Part shown: positions 7,355 to 15,090 of the stretch, in pieces
Layout of the letters: every line of letters starts with the position of its first letter
Position numbering within the stretch: the first letter of the stretch is position 1
Assembly: GCA_027023175.1 (NCBI GenBank)
Contig: JALVWW010000322.1
Coordinates: forward strand, 1 to 24,296
Direction: 5' to 3'
Source: Campylobacterales bacterium
GTDB taxonomy: Bacteria; Campylobacterota; Campylobacteria; Campylobacterales; JALSKU01
Length of the DNA stretch: 24,296 nt
Notes under the pieces: generated by a model
The model's database searches: none
Told to the model about the DNA's origin: nothing
The model's input: the letters and a program-made list of their open reading frames with translations, nothing else
Translations under genes and position numbers: made by a program

Positions 7355-7960
7355 ATGATAAAATATCTCTTTTTGTCTTTAACTTTTGTCTTGTTTATTT
7401 CTGGATGTGCACCTCAGTATGCGGTAAAAAATATTTACATTCCTCCGGTGGGTCAAAAAGCTAAGCAGTGTATCAATGAGTGCACCAATGCAAGAAATGA
7501 GTGTCAAAGCAGATGTGACTTTCAATACAATCAATGTCTAAACGATGCCTATGAAAGAGCAAAAGATATAAAAGCCATAATGGATAAGCGATATAAAAGA
7601 AGATATAACAAATACCTAAAAAGGCTTAGTGACTATAACCTTAAGATATTTGACTGGCAAAATGAGTATAGTCAAAACTATCAGGACTGGAGTTATTTTA
7701 GAAATAAATGTAAAACTTCCCATGATACATACGCTTGCAATAGAGAAGATGATTTGCGATATATCATAAAAAGAATGTTGAGAAACAAACCAAGAGAGCC
7801 AAAACCTCCAAAGCAAAAAAACTTTAATGAAATTGTCTCACAAGAACAAACTCTTTGTAAAAGAGAGTGCAGATGCCAAAAAGATTTTGATATCTGCTTC
7901 TTAAACTGTGGCGGTGAAATCCAAATACAAAAAATTTGTGTAAAAAACTGCGATAAATAA
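7355..7960 (+). CDS. Cysteine-rich lipoprotein with CX3C motifs
   Basis: Unrecognised family. The start is ATG 7355, preceded by AAAAAAGGAGCCATT; an upstream in-frame GTG at 7289 lies in the repeat array and would spoil the signal peptide. The 201-residue product has a lipoprotein signal (lipobox FISGC, Cys18). The mature part has 14 further cysteines, ten of them in five CX3C pairs. CINEC (39-43) and CQSRC (50-54) are near the N terminus. CKREC, CFLNC and CVKNC are in the last 40 residues. Between the two clusters lies a highly charged, Tyr/Lys/Arg-rich helical stretch. The even count of non-lipid cysteines suggests an oxidised, disulfide-bonded periplasmic protein. It converges on the next lipoprotein gene with a 4-base gap. 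Confidence 0.8.
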   Translation: MIKYLFLSLTFVLFISGCAPQYAVKNIYIPPVGQKAKQCINECTNARNECQSRCDFQYNQCLNDAYERAKDIKAIMDKRYKRRYNKYLKRLSDYNLKIFDWQNEYSQNYQDWSYFRNKCKTSHDTYACNREDDLRYIIKRMLRNKPREPKPPKQKNFNEIVSQEQTLCKRECRCQKDFDICFLNCGGEIQIQKICVKNCDK

Positions 7961-7976
7961 GAGGCTATAAAGCCTC
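7961..7976. terminator. Short shared hairpin between convergent lipoprotein genes
   Basis: GAGGCT-ATAA-AGCCTC forms a 6-bp stem directly after the stop of the plus-strand gene and covering the stop codon (7965-7967) of the minus-strand gene. The following bases are AT-rich but not a clear T run, so it is only a weak candidate bidirectional terminator. Confidence 0.45.
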
Positions 7977-8405
7977 TATATTTACAACACGGTTGCCTCT
8001 TTTAATGATACGAATGCGTTCACCTGTATAAAATCGAGTTCCCTTTGCTATTACGACAACATTTCGACCGTTATCCAGTACTACAGTCAACTCCTGAGCA
8101 TTTGCTTTACCAACTTGGTTTCCCACATAAGCTCCACTGAGACCGCCGGCAAGAGTGGCTAGCGTATTTCCTCTTCCATTGCCAATAAGTGACCCAAGTA
8201 CAGTTCCTGCTATTGCACCTATAAATGTTCCTGTGCCGTTGTCTTTTACAGCAACCGGGCGAATAGACTCTATAATGCCGCTTTGAGAGTAAAGCACATG
8301 CTCTGTTGCCGTGGCATCAACCTCCTGTACTCCAGGTCTCGCACATCCTGAGATTGCAAAAATTATTACCAAGTTTAAAAGTGTTATATATGCCAATTTT
8401 TTCAT
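7965..8405 (-). CDS. Glycine-zipper outer-membrane lipoprotein (SlyB/Pcp-like)
   Basis: A 146-residue lipoprotein: the signal peptide ends in lipobox AISGC (Cys20). Residues about 58-105 hold two glycine-rich segments, GTFIGAIAGTVLGSLIGN and LATLAGGLSGAYVGNQVG, the glycine-zipper 2TM pattern of the SlyB/Pcp group. The C-terminal 40 residues form a small beta domain (LTVVLDNGRNVVVIAKG, FYTGERIRIIK) like the one in outer-membrane lipoproteins of this group. The likely role is in outer-membrane integrity, but the exact function is unknown. It is the only gene on this strand in its neighbourhood. Its start is preceded by AAAAGGG on the minus strand, with a TATGATAAAAT promoter-like word further upstream (about 8448-8439). 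Confidence 0.85.
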   Translation of the reverse strand: MKKLAYITLLNLVIIFAISGCARPGVQEVDATATEHVLYSQSGIIESIRPVAVKDNGTGTFIGAIAGTVLGSLIGNGRGNTLATLAGGLSGAYVGNQVGKANAQELTVVLDNGRNVVVIAKGTRFYTGERIRIIKRGNRVVNIEAL

Positions 8406-8589
8406 ATTTTAACCCTTTTCTTTTTAGATTTAACTTGTATTTTATCATAGGTTGTTAAAAAGGTTTATAAACTCAATAGAATAGATTTATATCATAAGCG
8501 AACAGTGATGTAAATCCTTATCTAAAAATATAAAACTGCCTAAAATTTCATCAAAAAATCAATTTTTTTTTCAAAAAAATATGTTATAT

Positions 8590-8617
8590 TGTTAGAGGTG
8601 CCCTGTTAGAGGTACCC
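8590..8617 (+). repeat. 14-bp tandem duplication in the amt leader
   Basis: TGTTAGAGGTGCCC is followed at once by TGTTAGAGGTACCC (13 of 14 identical). The pair starts at the last base of the TATATT -10 candidate (8585-8590) and ends 24 bases before the amt start. It would therefore cover the transcription start and early leader, a position suited to a repressor site or an mRNA structure. The rest of the gap 8406-8584 is AT-rich, with long T and A tracts, and shows no other gene or RNA. Confidence 0.7.
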
Positions 8618-8641
8618 TTAAAAATCATACAAAGGATAAAA

Positions 8642-9817
8642 ATGGGCGATACAAAATATATTATAGATACACTTTTTATGCTTTTTGCTATGGTGCTTAT
8701 TATTTTTATGGTGCCGGGTTTTGCTATGCTTGAAGCTGGGCTTGTCAGGACAAAAAATGTAACGGCTGTATTGACGGTCAATACTCTTATATATGCTGTT
8801 GCTTCTATAACTTTTTTGCTCGGAGGTTACAGTTTTGCATTTGGTGGATGGGGAAATGCAAGCTATAGTCTTTGGGCAGCATTTTTGTTTCAGATGGCAT
8901 TTGTGGGAAAAACTGTCAACATTATGAGTGGAGGTGTCAGTGAAAGAACAAAAATCATACCTTTAATGTTTTTTACCGTCATTATGGCAGGTTTGATTTA
9001 TCCCGCGGTTGTAAATGTAACCTGGGGTGCAAACTTTTTAAAAGGAAGCTTTTTGGATATATCAAGCATACATGACTTGGCGGGTTCTACTGTGATTCAC
9101 TCCACGGGAGCATGGGCGCTTTTGGCTGCTATTTTGGTAATAGGTCCGAGAAAAGGAAGATACGGCAAAAACGGAGCTATAAAAGTAATACCGGCTTCAA
9201 ATATTCCTTTGGTGGTTCTTGGTGCAATGATACTGTGGATAGGATGGTTCGGCTTTAACGGTGGAAGTGTAGGTACCATAAGTTCAAAAGAGAGTGCGGA
9301 TATCGTAGCTCTAACTATACTCAACACAAATACGGCAGGCTTGGCAGGAGCTATCATAGCGGCACTCTTTATGTATATAAGATATAAACTGCTTGATATC
9401 ACCATGATACTAAACGGAGCTTTGGGCGGTTTGGTTGCTATCACAGCAGGAGCGGACTTGTATGATATATATTCACCCATTGCCATAGGTGCAATAGGCG
9501 GGATTTTAGTTATACTTGCAGTTCCTTTTTTCGATAAACTAAGGATAGATGACCCTGTAGGAGCTTTATCAGTGCACTTGGTAAATGGAATATGGGGAAC
9601 TTTGGCAGTTGCTCTGTTTGTAGATAAAGTTTCTTTTGCTTCTCAATTAAAAGGTGTAATAGTTGTAGCAATTTTTGCTTTTGTATCTTCATATATATTT
9701 TTAAAAATCATTAATGCTGTTATTACTTTTAGAGCAAGTGATGATGAGCAGGTTGAGGGACTTGATGTAAGCGAATGTGGGGTAGAAGCATATCCTGAAT
9801 TTAAAAGGGCATTTTAA
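8642..9817 (+). CDS. amt: Ammonium transporter Amt
   Basis: Inner-membrane ammonium channel of the Amt/Rh family. The ATG follows AAAGGATAAAA. The 391 residues are almost entirely hydrophobic, consistent with 11 membrane spans. Family motifs are present: MVPGFAMLEAGLVRTKN near the N terminus, SGGVSERTKI at 96-105, and the twin pore histidines His153 (HDLAGSTVIHSTG) and His312 (VGALSVHLVNGIWG), with Asp145 at the recruitment site. The tail GLDVSECGVEAYPEF is the usual cytoplasmic P-II-contacting end. No glnK/P-II gene is adjacent, unlike in many bacteria. It has its own promoter region and a strong terminator shared with clpB. Confidence 0.97.
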   Translation: MGDTKYIIDTLFMLFAMVLIIFMVPGFAMLEAGLVRTKNVTAVLTVNTLIYAVASITFLLGGYSFAFGGWGNASYSLWAAFLFQMAFVGKTVNIMSGGVSERTKIIPLMFFTVIMAGLIYPAVVNVTWGANFLKGSFLDISSIHDLAGSTVIHSTGAWALLAAILVIGPRKGRYGKNGAIKVIPASNIPLVVLGAMILWIGWFGFNGGSVGTISSKESADIVALTILNTNTAGLAGAIIAALFMYIRYKLLDITMILNGALGGLVAITAGADLYDIYSPIAIGAIGGILVILAVPFFDKLRIDDPVGALSVHLVNGIWGTLAVALFVDKVSFASQLKGVIVVAIFAFVSSYIFLKIINAVITFRASDDEQVEGLDVSECGVEAYPEFKRAF

Positions 9818-9855
9818 AGTTTACCCTCTTGCTCTTTTGGCAAGAGGGTAAACTT
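9817..9855. terminator. Strong bidirectional terminator between amt and clpB
   Basis: AAGTTTACCCTCTTGC and its exact reverse complement form a perfect 16-bp stem (9817-9832 with 9840-9855) around a 7-base loop. The arms end in AA/TT-rich sequence on both sides, and the hairpin fills the whole 39-base space between the two convergent genes. It should end transcription from both sides. Confidence 0.92.
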
Positions 9856-9856
9856 A

Positions 9857-12433
9857 TTATTTTACTGTTATAACTATCTCTTTGTTTTGCTCATCTACAA
9901 AGATACTGTCACCATCTTTTATCTTGTCTTCCAAAATCATTTCGGCAATTTTGTCTTCTACATGCTCATAGATAGTCCTTTTTAAAGGTCTTGCTCCGTA
10001 AACCGGATCAAATCCGGCCTCTGCAAGCAGTGCTTTTGCATTGTCGCTTAGGCTTATTTCAATATCTCTCTCTTTTAGTCTTGCTCTTAAGTCATTTAGC
10101 ATGATATCGACTATCTCTTTTATCTGCTCGAGTCCTAAAGGATTGAATATGACTATATCATCAAGCCTGTTTAAAAACTCCGGTTTGAAGTGGAGTTTAA
10201 GCTCATCCATTACAGCCTTTTCTCTATCTTTTGGATCGACAAACTCCATTATCTTACCACTTGCTATATTTGAAGTAAGAATGATAATGGTATTTTTAAA
10301 ATCAACCGTAACACCTTTGTTGTCAGTCAATCTTCCATCATCCAATACCTGAAGCAAGATATTGAAAACATCAGGATGAGCTTTTTCTATCTCATCAAAT
10401 AAAAGAACGCTGTAGGGATGTCTTCTGACAGCTTCAGTTAACTGTCCTCCCTCGTCATACCCTACATATCCCGGAGGTGCACCGACCAGTCTTGAGACTG
10501 CATGTTTTTCCATATATTCGCTCATATCAAACCTGATGAGTGACTTTTCGCTATCAAATAAAAATTTAGCCAAAGTTTTAGCTGTTTGAGTTTTACCTAC
10601 ACCGGTAGGTCCTAAAAACATAAAGCTACCTATCGGTTTGGTTTCACTGCTAAGTCCCGCTTTGTTTCTCTTTATAGCTCTGCTTACTGCTTTTAGGGCA
10701 GTATCTTGACCTTTTACCTCTTTTTTAAGTTCATCTTCGATGTGCAAAACTTTCTCTTTTTCACTTTGGAGCATTTTTGTTACAGGGATACCTGTCCATT
10801 TACTAACTATTTTGGCTATCATCTCTTCGTCAACACTGTTTTTAAGAAGTGTACCGCTCTCTTGCATTTTAGCCCATTGTTCGTTTAACTCTTCCTCTTT
10901 TTTTAGAAGTTCAGGAATTCTGCCATACTCTATTTCGGCAGCTTTGTTAAAGTCGCTGTTTCTTTTTGCAAGCTCAGCCTCTCGTCTAAGCTCATCAATT
11001 TTGGTTTTAAGCTCGGCAATTTCATTGAAAACTTTTTTCTCATTTTCAAACTGATGCTCTAGCGCTCTTTTATGCTCCTCTTTATCGGCTAACTCTTTTT
11101 CTATCTCTTTTAGTCTCTCTTCGTTTTTCTTGGATTTATCCATTTTTAGAGCCTCTTTTTCAACCAAAAGGGCATTTATCTCTCTTTTTACTTTGGATAA
11201 TTCCATAGGCTCACTCTCTATCTGCATCTTAAGTTCAGCTGCAGCCTCATCTATAAGGTCTATGGCTTTATCCGGTAAAAATCTGTCAGTGATATATCTA
11301 TCACTTAACTTTGCGGCAGCCACCAATGCACTGTCGAGTATAGTTACATTGTGGTGAGCTTCAAGTTTTTCTTTGATACCCCTTAGGATTTGCAAAGCTT
11401 CGTTGATGTTTGGCTCTTCAACTTTTACAGGTTGAAATCTTCTTTGAAGTGCCGCATCTTTTTCAAAATATTTTCTATACTCTTTTAGTGTTGTAGCACC
11501 TATAGTATGAAGTTCACCTCTAGCAAGTGCAGGCTTTAGCATATTTGCAGCATCCATACTTCCTTCACTTGCGCCCGCTCCGACAATTGTGTGAATCTCA
11601 TCTATAAAAAGGATGATATTACCGTCTTGTTTTACTTCATCTATGACAGCTTTTAGTCTATCTTCAAACTCTCCTCTATATTTTGCACCGGCTATTAAAG
11701 CACTCATATCAAGTGCTACAACTCTTTTGTTTTGTAAACTAAGAGGTACAACTTTTTCTACAATCCTTTGAGCCAATCCCTCAACTATAGCAGTTTTACC
11801 GGTTCCAGGCTCTCCCAAAAGGATAGGATTGTTTTTGGTTTTTCTTATAAGGATTTGCATGATCCTTTGTATCTCTTCATCCCTTCCGATAACCGGGTCT
11901 AGCTCATTGTTGAGTGCTTTTTTGGTTAAATCTATACCATACTTTTCCAAATTTTCAAGATTTTCATCCGCACTTTGAGACTCTATCTTTTTTCCACCTC
12001 TTATGGCTTCAAGATTTTTCTTTAGCTCTAACAAGTCTAAATATTTAGAAAAAATACTCTTAAAAGGCTCATCTTCAAGGTTGGCAAGTATCCAAGTGTC
12101 AACTGCCAGGTAGTTATCTCCTATCGAGTTCATAAGTCCTTCGGCTTTTTGTAAACTCTCAGCCAGGTTTCTTGATATTTTTATATTCTCTTTTGTTACG
12201 GTTGAGACTTTAGGAAGTCTATCAGCCTGAGACTTTACATCAAGCTCAATGGCAGCTTTGTCTATATTCATTTTATTTAATGCTTGATTTAATATAGAGT
12301 TGCTGTTTGTAAGCAGTGCCCATAGCACATGAATTTTTTCTACTTCACTGTTTTTGTTGTGCAAAGCCAGTGATATACCGCTCTCAAGTGCTGCGGTCAT
12401 TTGATGGGTTAATTTTTCAAATAATTGTTTCAT
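9857..12433 (-). CDS. clpB: ATP-dependent disaggregase ClpB
   Basis: Cytoplasmic Hsp100 chaperone that pulls proteins out of aggregates with DnaK. The 858 residues show the full layout. A Clp N domain (about 1-145) contains two helical repeats. NBD1 has Walker A GEPGTGKT (207-214) and Walker B ILFIDEIHT. A Lys/Glu-rich coiled-coil M domain spans about 400-525. NBD2 has Walker A GPTGVGKT, SEYMEKHAVSRLVGAPPGYVG and LLFDEIEKAHPDV. The C-terminal domain ends GFDPVYGARPLKRTI. The ATG follows AAAGGAGAAAAAACT on the minus strand. A near-consensus sigma-70 promoter and an inverted repeat lie just upstream, so it is probably controlled by a heat-shock repressor rather than an alternative sigma factor. 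It has no operon partner. Confidence 0.98.
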   Translation of the reverse strand: MKQLFEKLTHQMTAALESGISLALHNKNSEVEKIHVLWALLTNSNSILNQALNKMNIDKAAIELDVKSQADRLPKVSTVTKENIKISRNLAESLQKAEGLMNSIGDNYLAVDTWILANLEDEPFKSIFSKYLDLLELKKNLEAIRGGKKIESQSADENLENLEKYGIDLTKKALNNELDPVIGRDEEIQRIMQILIRKTKNNPILLGEPGTGKTAIVEGLAQRIVEKVVPLSLQNKRVVALDMSALIAGAKYRGEFEDRLKAVIDEVKQDGNIILFIDEIHTIVGAGASEGSMDAANMLKPALARGELHTIGATTLKEYRKYFEKDAALQRRFQPVKVEEPNINEALQILRGIKEKLEAHHNVTILDSALVAAAKLSDRYITDRFLPDKAIDLIDEAAAELKMQIESEPMELSKVKREINALLVEKEALKMDKSKKNEERLKEIEKELADKEEHKRALEHQFENEKKVFNEIAELKTKIDELRREAELAKRNSDFNKAAEIEYGRIPELLKKEEELNEQWAKMQESGTLLKNSVDEEMIAKIVSKWTGIPVTKMLQSEKEKVLHIEDELKKEVKGQDTALKAVSRAIKRNKAGLSSETKPIGSFMFLGPTGVGKTQTAKTLAKFLFDSEKSLIRFDMSEYMEKHAVSRLVGAPPGYVGYDEGGQLTEAVRRHPYSVLLFDEIEKAHPDVFNILLQVLDDGRLTDNKGVTVDFKNTIIILTSNIASGKIMEFVDPKDREKAVMDELKLHFKPEFLNRLDDIVIFNPLGLEQIKEIVDIMLNDLRARLKERDIEISLSDNAKALLAEAGFDPVYGARPLKRTIYEHVEDKIAEMILEDKIKDGDSIFVDEQNKEIVITVK

Positions 12434-12449
12434 AGTTTTTTCTCCTTTA

Positions 12450-12470
12450 TTGACTGGTATATATAGTCAA
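12450..12470. promoter_or_regulatory. Inverted repeat TTGACT-N9-AGTCAA in the clpB leader
   Basis: A perfect 6-bp dyad (12450-12455 and 12465-12470) lies between the clpB -10 element and its ribosome-binding site, at roughly +12 to +32 of the expected transcript. It is a good place for a repressor operator. The half-site resembles the HAIR half-site TTGAGT, but the spacer is 9 rather than 7. Confidence 0.5.
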
Positions 12471-12488
12471 ACTTAAACTTTTGATGAA

Positions 12489-12518
12489 ATTATACAACAT
12501 TTAGTCTATCTTTGTCAA
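12489..12518 (-). promoter_or_regulatory. Near-consensus sigma-70 promoter for clpB
   Basis: On the minus strand TTGACA (12518-12513) is followed after 18 bases by TATAAT (12494-12489). Both hexamers match the sigma-70 consensus, and transcription would begin near 12482, about 49 bases before the start codon. A consensus -35 is uncommon in this group, where -35 regions are usually poor. Confidence 0.75.
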
Positions 12519-12646
12519 GTATATTCAGTGGAATTATTTAATAACTTTAAAGATTTTGATATAAATATGAATGGGAAAAAGAAAATATAGACTTTTTAGT
12601 TTTCAAATTAATATAGTATTTAACAATCTATTTAGGAATTATTAAG

Positions 12647-12652
12647 TAAAAT
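12647..12652 (+). promoter_or_regulatory. Candidate -10 element for the ctpA operon
   Basis: ATTAAGTAAAAT contains TAAAAT about 40 bases before the ctpA start, in the 259-base AT-rich gap divergent from clpB. No clear -35 was seen. The remainder of the gap shows no ORF or RNA, only the clpB promoter and the inverted repeat. Confidence 0.35.
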
Positions 12653-12692
12653 ATCTCTCTTAAATAAAATTATATAAGGGATAGTAAAATAA

Positions 12693-14003
12693 ATGAAAAA
12701 AAATAGATTTATAGCATTGGGATTTGTCACTACACTTATAGGTGGAGCTTTGCTTTTTTCTTCATCTTTGTTTGCTGAGGGTAAACATGATAACGAAACA
12801 AGACTTAAGGCGTTATCTAAATTTACAAAAGTTTTGGGTACGGTTGAAAAGTATTATGTAGATGATTTGACTATGGATAAAATAGTCAATAAAGCAATAG
12901 CCGGCCTTTTGTCCAATTTGGATGCACACTCTTCGTTTTTGGATAAAAAAGCTTTTAAAGAGATGCAAATACAAACAAGCGGAGAATTTGGCGGTCTTGG
13001 CATAACAGTCGGTATGAGAAATGGAGTGCTTACTGTTATATCACCCATAGATGACACACCCGCATACAAAGCCGGCATAAAAGCCGGAGATATAATCCTA
13101 AAAATAAATGACAAATCAACTCTAAATATGACTATAGATGAAGCAGTTTCCTTGATGAGAGGAAAACCAAAAACGAAAATAGTTTTGACAATTGTCAGGA
13201 AAGGTGAAACCAAGCCTTTGAAGATAAAAATTATAAGAGATATCATAAAAATTCAGTCAGTTTATGCAAAAGAGATAGAAAACAGTGATGTACTTTATAT
13301 AAGAGTTACAAGTTTTGATAAAAAGGTGGTTGCAGGAGTTAAAAAAGCTCTTAAAGATTATCCTCATAAAAAAGGAATAATACTTGACCTTAGAAACAAT
13401 CCGGGCGGCTTGCTCTCACAAGCAGTAGGGCTAGTCAATCTTTTTGTGGATAAGGGTGTGATAGTTTCACAAAAAGGAAGAGTAAAAAGTGAAAATACTG
13501 AATATAAAGCAACTGAAAAGGGAACTGTAAAAAATATCCCCATAGTTGTACTTGTAAACGGTGGAAGCGCCAGTGCAAGTGAGATCGTAAGCGGGTCACT
13601 ACAGGATCACAAAAGAGCTATTATAGTAGGAGAAAAAACTTTTGGAAAAGGTAGTGTTCAAGTTATACTTCCTATAGATAAAACTGAAGCTATTAGGCTT
13701 ACAATCGCCAGATATTATCTGCCTAGCGGAAGAACTATACAATCAGTCGGAGTATCTCCTGATGTTGTTGTTTATCCGGGGAAAGTACCTACTCAAAAAG
13801 ATGACTTTATGATCAAAGAGAGAGAGCTTAAAAAACATTTAAAAAGTGAACTTGAAAAAGCTGATGGTAAAAAAGTAGTTAAAAAAGAGGAAAAGCTTAA
13901 AGGTAAAAAGATACTTAAAAAAGAGGATATCTATAAAGATTTGCAGTTAAAAACCGCTCTTGATATAGTGAAGGTTTTAGATATAGAAAAAAAGGCTAAA
14001 TAA
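12693..14003 (+). CDS. ctpA: C-terminal processing peptidase (S41 family)
   Basis: Periplasmic serine protease of the Prc/CtpA family that trims C termini of envelope proteins. The ATG has a modest upstream GGGATAG. Residues 1-29 are a signal peptide or anchor ending SLFAEG. Residues about 95-175 are a PDZ domain (GEFGGLGITVGMRNG, PAYKAGIKAGDIILKIND). The protease core has LRNNPGGLLSQAV, nucleophile Ser294 in NGGSASASEIVSG and general base Lys319 in GEKTFGKGSVQ. The last 70 residues are very Lys/Glu-rich, followed by a short helix. The 436-residue length is normal. Its stop overlaps the purC start (TAATG), an unusual pairing of a protease with purine synthesis but probably a single transcript. 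Confidence 0.95.
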   Translation: MKKNRFIALGFVTTLIGGALLFSSSLFAEGKHDNETRLKALSKFTKVLGTVEKYYVDDLTMDKIVNKAIAGLLSNLDAHSSFLDKKAFKEMQIQTSGEFGGLGITVGMRNGVLTVISPIDDTPAYKAGIKAGDIILKINDKSTLNMTIDEAVSLMRGKPKTKIVLTIVRKGETKPLKIKIIRDIIKIQSVYAKEIENSDVLYIRVTSFDKKVVAGVKKALKDYPHKKGIILDLRNNPGGLLSQAVGLVNLFVDKGVIVSQKGRVKSENTEYKATEKGTVKNIPIVVLVNGGSASASEIVSGSLQDHKRAIIVGEKTFGKGSVQVILPIDKTEAIRLTIARYYLPSGRTIQSVGVSPDVVVYPGKVPTQKDDFMIKERELKKHLKSELEKADGKKVVKKEEKLKGKKILKKEDIYKDLQLKTALDIVKVLDIEKKAK

Positions 14004-14719
14004 TGAAAAAGTTGGAATTGCTTTATGAGGGAAAGGGTAAAAAGCTTTATAAATGTAAAGATGAAGATCTATTGATTTCGGAATTCAAAGACGATTTGAC
14101 AGCTTTTAATGCTCAAAAAACAGGACAGGAAAAGGGCAAAGGTGCGCTAAACTGCAAAATCAGCACCGAGCTTTTTAAACTTTTGGAAGAAAACGGTATC
14201 AAAACACACTTGGTGAAAACTTTAAGTGAAAATGAACAATTGGTCAAAAAAGTTGACATCATACCTTTGGAAGTAGTTGTGAGGAATGTAGCAACAGGCT
14301 CTTTGGTAAAAAGATTGGGTATAAAAGATGGTACGGTTTTGCCTTTTGCTTTGGTTGAATTCTACTACAAAGATGATGAGTTAGGTGACCCCCTTTTAAA
14401 CGATGAACATTGTCTTTTGCTTGATATTGCAAGCGAAAATGAACTTGAAACTTTGAAGATATTAGGCAGAGAGATAAACACCATCTTAAAAAGCTTTTTT
14501 TTGAAGAGGGGTTTAAACCTTATAGATTTTAAAGTAGAATTTGGAAAAGACAAAGAGGGCAATATACTTCTCTCAGATGAGATAAGCCCGGATAGTTGTA
14601 GATTTTGGGATGTAAAAACCAAGGAAAAACTTGATAAAGACAGATTTAGACAAGGCTTGGGTGGAGTTAAAATGGCTTATGAAGAGGTGCTGGATAGAAT
14701 TTTAAAGGATATTAAATGA
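14003..14719 (+). CDS. purC: SAICAR synthetase PurC
   Basis: Joins aspartate to CAIR to make SAICAR in de novo purine synthesis. The ATG overlaps the ctpA stop by one base. The signatures are in order: LLYEGKGKKLYKC at the N terminus, GKGALNCKISTELF, VVVRNVATGSLVKRLG (the family motif) and LLSDEISPDSCRFWD near residue 195. The length of 238 is standard. The last codons, AAAGGATATTAAATGA, resemble a ribosome-binding site plus start codon, which may be the remnant of an ancestral junction with purS now split by a repeat element. Confidence 0.97.
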   Translation: MKKLELLYEGKGKKLYKCKDEDLLISEFKDDLTAFNAQKTGQEKGKGALNCKISTELFKLLEENGIKTHLVKTLSENEQLVKKVDIIPLEVVVRNVATGSLVKRLGIKDGTVLPFALVEFYYKDDELGDPLLNDEHCLLLDIASENELETLKILGREINTILKSFFLKRGLNLIDFKVEFGKDKEGNILLSDEISPDSCRFWDVKTKEKLDKDRFRQGLGGVKMAYEEVLDRILKDIK

Positions 14720-14840
14720 AACATTTATGCTTTCCTGTAAAAAATAAAAATAAAAATTATGAAAGTTTCTCTTGCCAAAGGCAAAGCAATACTCAAGAGA
14801 AATTTTCAAGAAGCTTTGCTTCTTGGAAAGGAGAAATGAG
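14720..14840 (+). repeat. Intergenic repeat element, copy 1 (purC/purS)
   Basis: This 121-base element fills the space between the purC stop and the purS start. It shares with 17661-17791 an AAACATT opening, the word TTGCCAAAGGCAAAGC (14772-14787; a TTGCC/GGCAA mini-hairpin) and a closing AGCTTTGCTTC next to an AAAGGAGA ribosome-binding site. GCAAAGC and GCTTTGC are complementary, so the two ends can pair. A 42-codon ORF (14716-14844) overlaps both neighbours by ATGA, but its composition is poor and its frame is not kept in copy 2. Confidence 0.65.
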
Positions 14841-15089
14841 ATGAAAGTAGTAGTAAACATTAAACTTAAAGAGGGAGTACTTGATCCACAAGGCAAAGCA
14901 GTACTTCATGCGCTTAACTCTCTAGCATTTGATGAGGTAAAAGATGTTCGCATAGGAAAGCAAATCATTTTGGATATTGACGATAATGATGAAAACAAAA
15001 TCAAAAAAAGAGTTGAAAAGATGAGTGAAGAGTTGCTTGCCAATACCGTTATAGAAGATTATGAAATTATAGTTGAAAACAAGGCTTGA
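14841..15089 (+). CDS. purS: FGAM synthase subunit PurS
   Basis: Small subunit that bridges PurQ and PurL in the three-part formylglycinamidine ribonucleotide synthase. The start is ATG 14841, after AAAGGAGAAATGAG; the frame is open further upstream (to 14772), but that part is the repeat element. The 82-residue product has the family pattern: KVVVNIKLKEGVLDPQGKAV at the N terminus, then VKDVRIGKQIILDID, and a C-terminal EDYEIIVE strand. purQ starts one base after its stop. The large subunit purL is not in the window. Confidence 0.95.
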   Translation: MKVVVNIKLKEGVLDPQGKAVLHALNSLAFDEVKDVRIGKQIILDIDDNDENKIKKRVEKMSEELLANTVIEDYEIIVENKA

Positions 15090-15090
15090 G

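Noticed and set aside
8406..8641. Possible sigma-54 promoter for amt
   Set aside because: No GG-N10-GC arrangement of the TGGCAC-N5-TTGC type was found. The TATATT -10 and tandem repeat are the only visible signals.
9097..9486. 129-codon minus-strand ORF opposite amt
   Set aside because: Hydrophobic because it mirrors membrane-span codons of amt. No start signal and no family features.
12434..12692. CIRCE (HrcA) operator upstream of clpB
   Set aside because: No TTAGCACTC-N9-GAGTGCTAA-like sequence. The dyad present is TTGACT/AGTCAA.
14759..14839. 26-residue ORF inside repeat element copy 1 (starts MKVSLAKGKAIL)
   Set aside because: The same frame in copy 2 has no start and soon ends, so coding conservation is lacking. 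It is better explained as repeat sequence.
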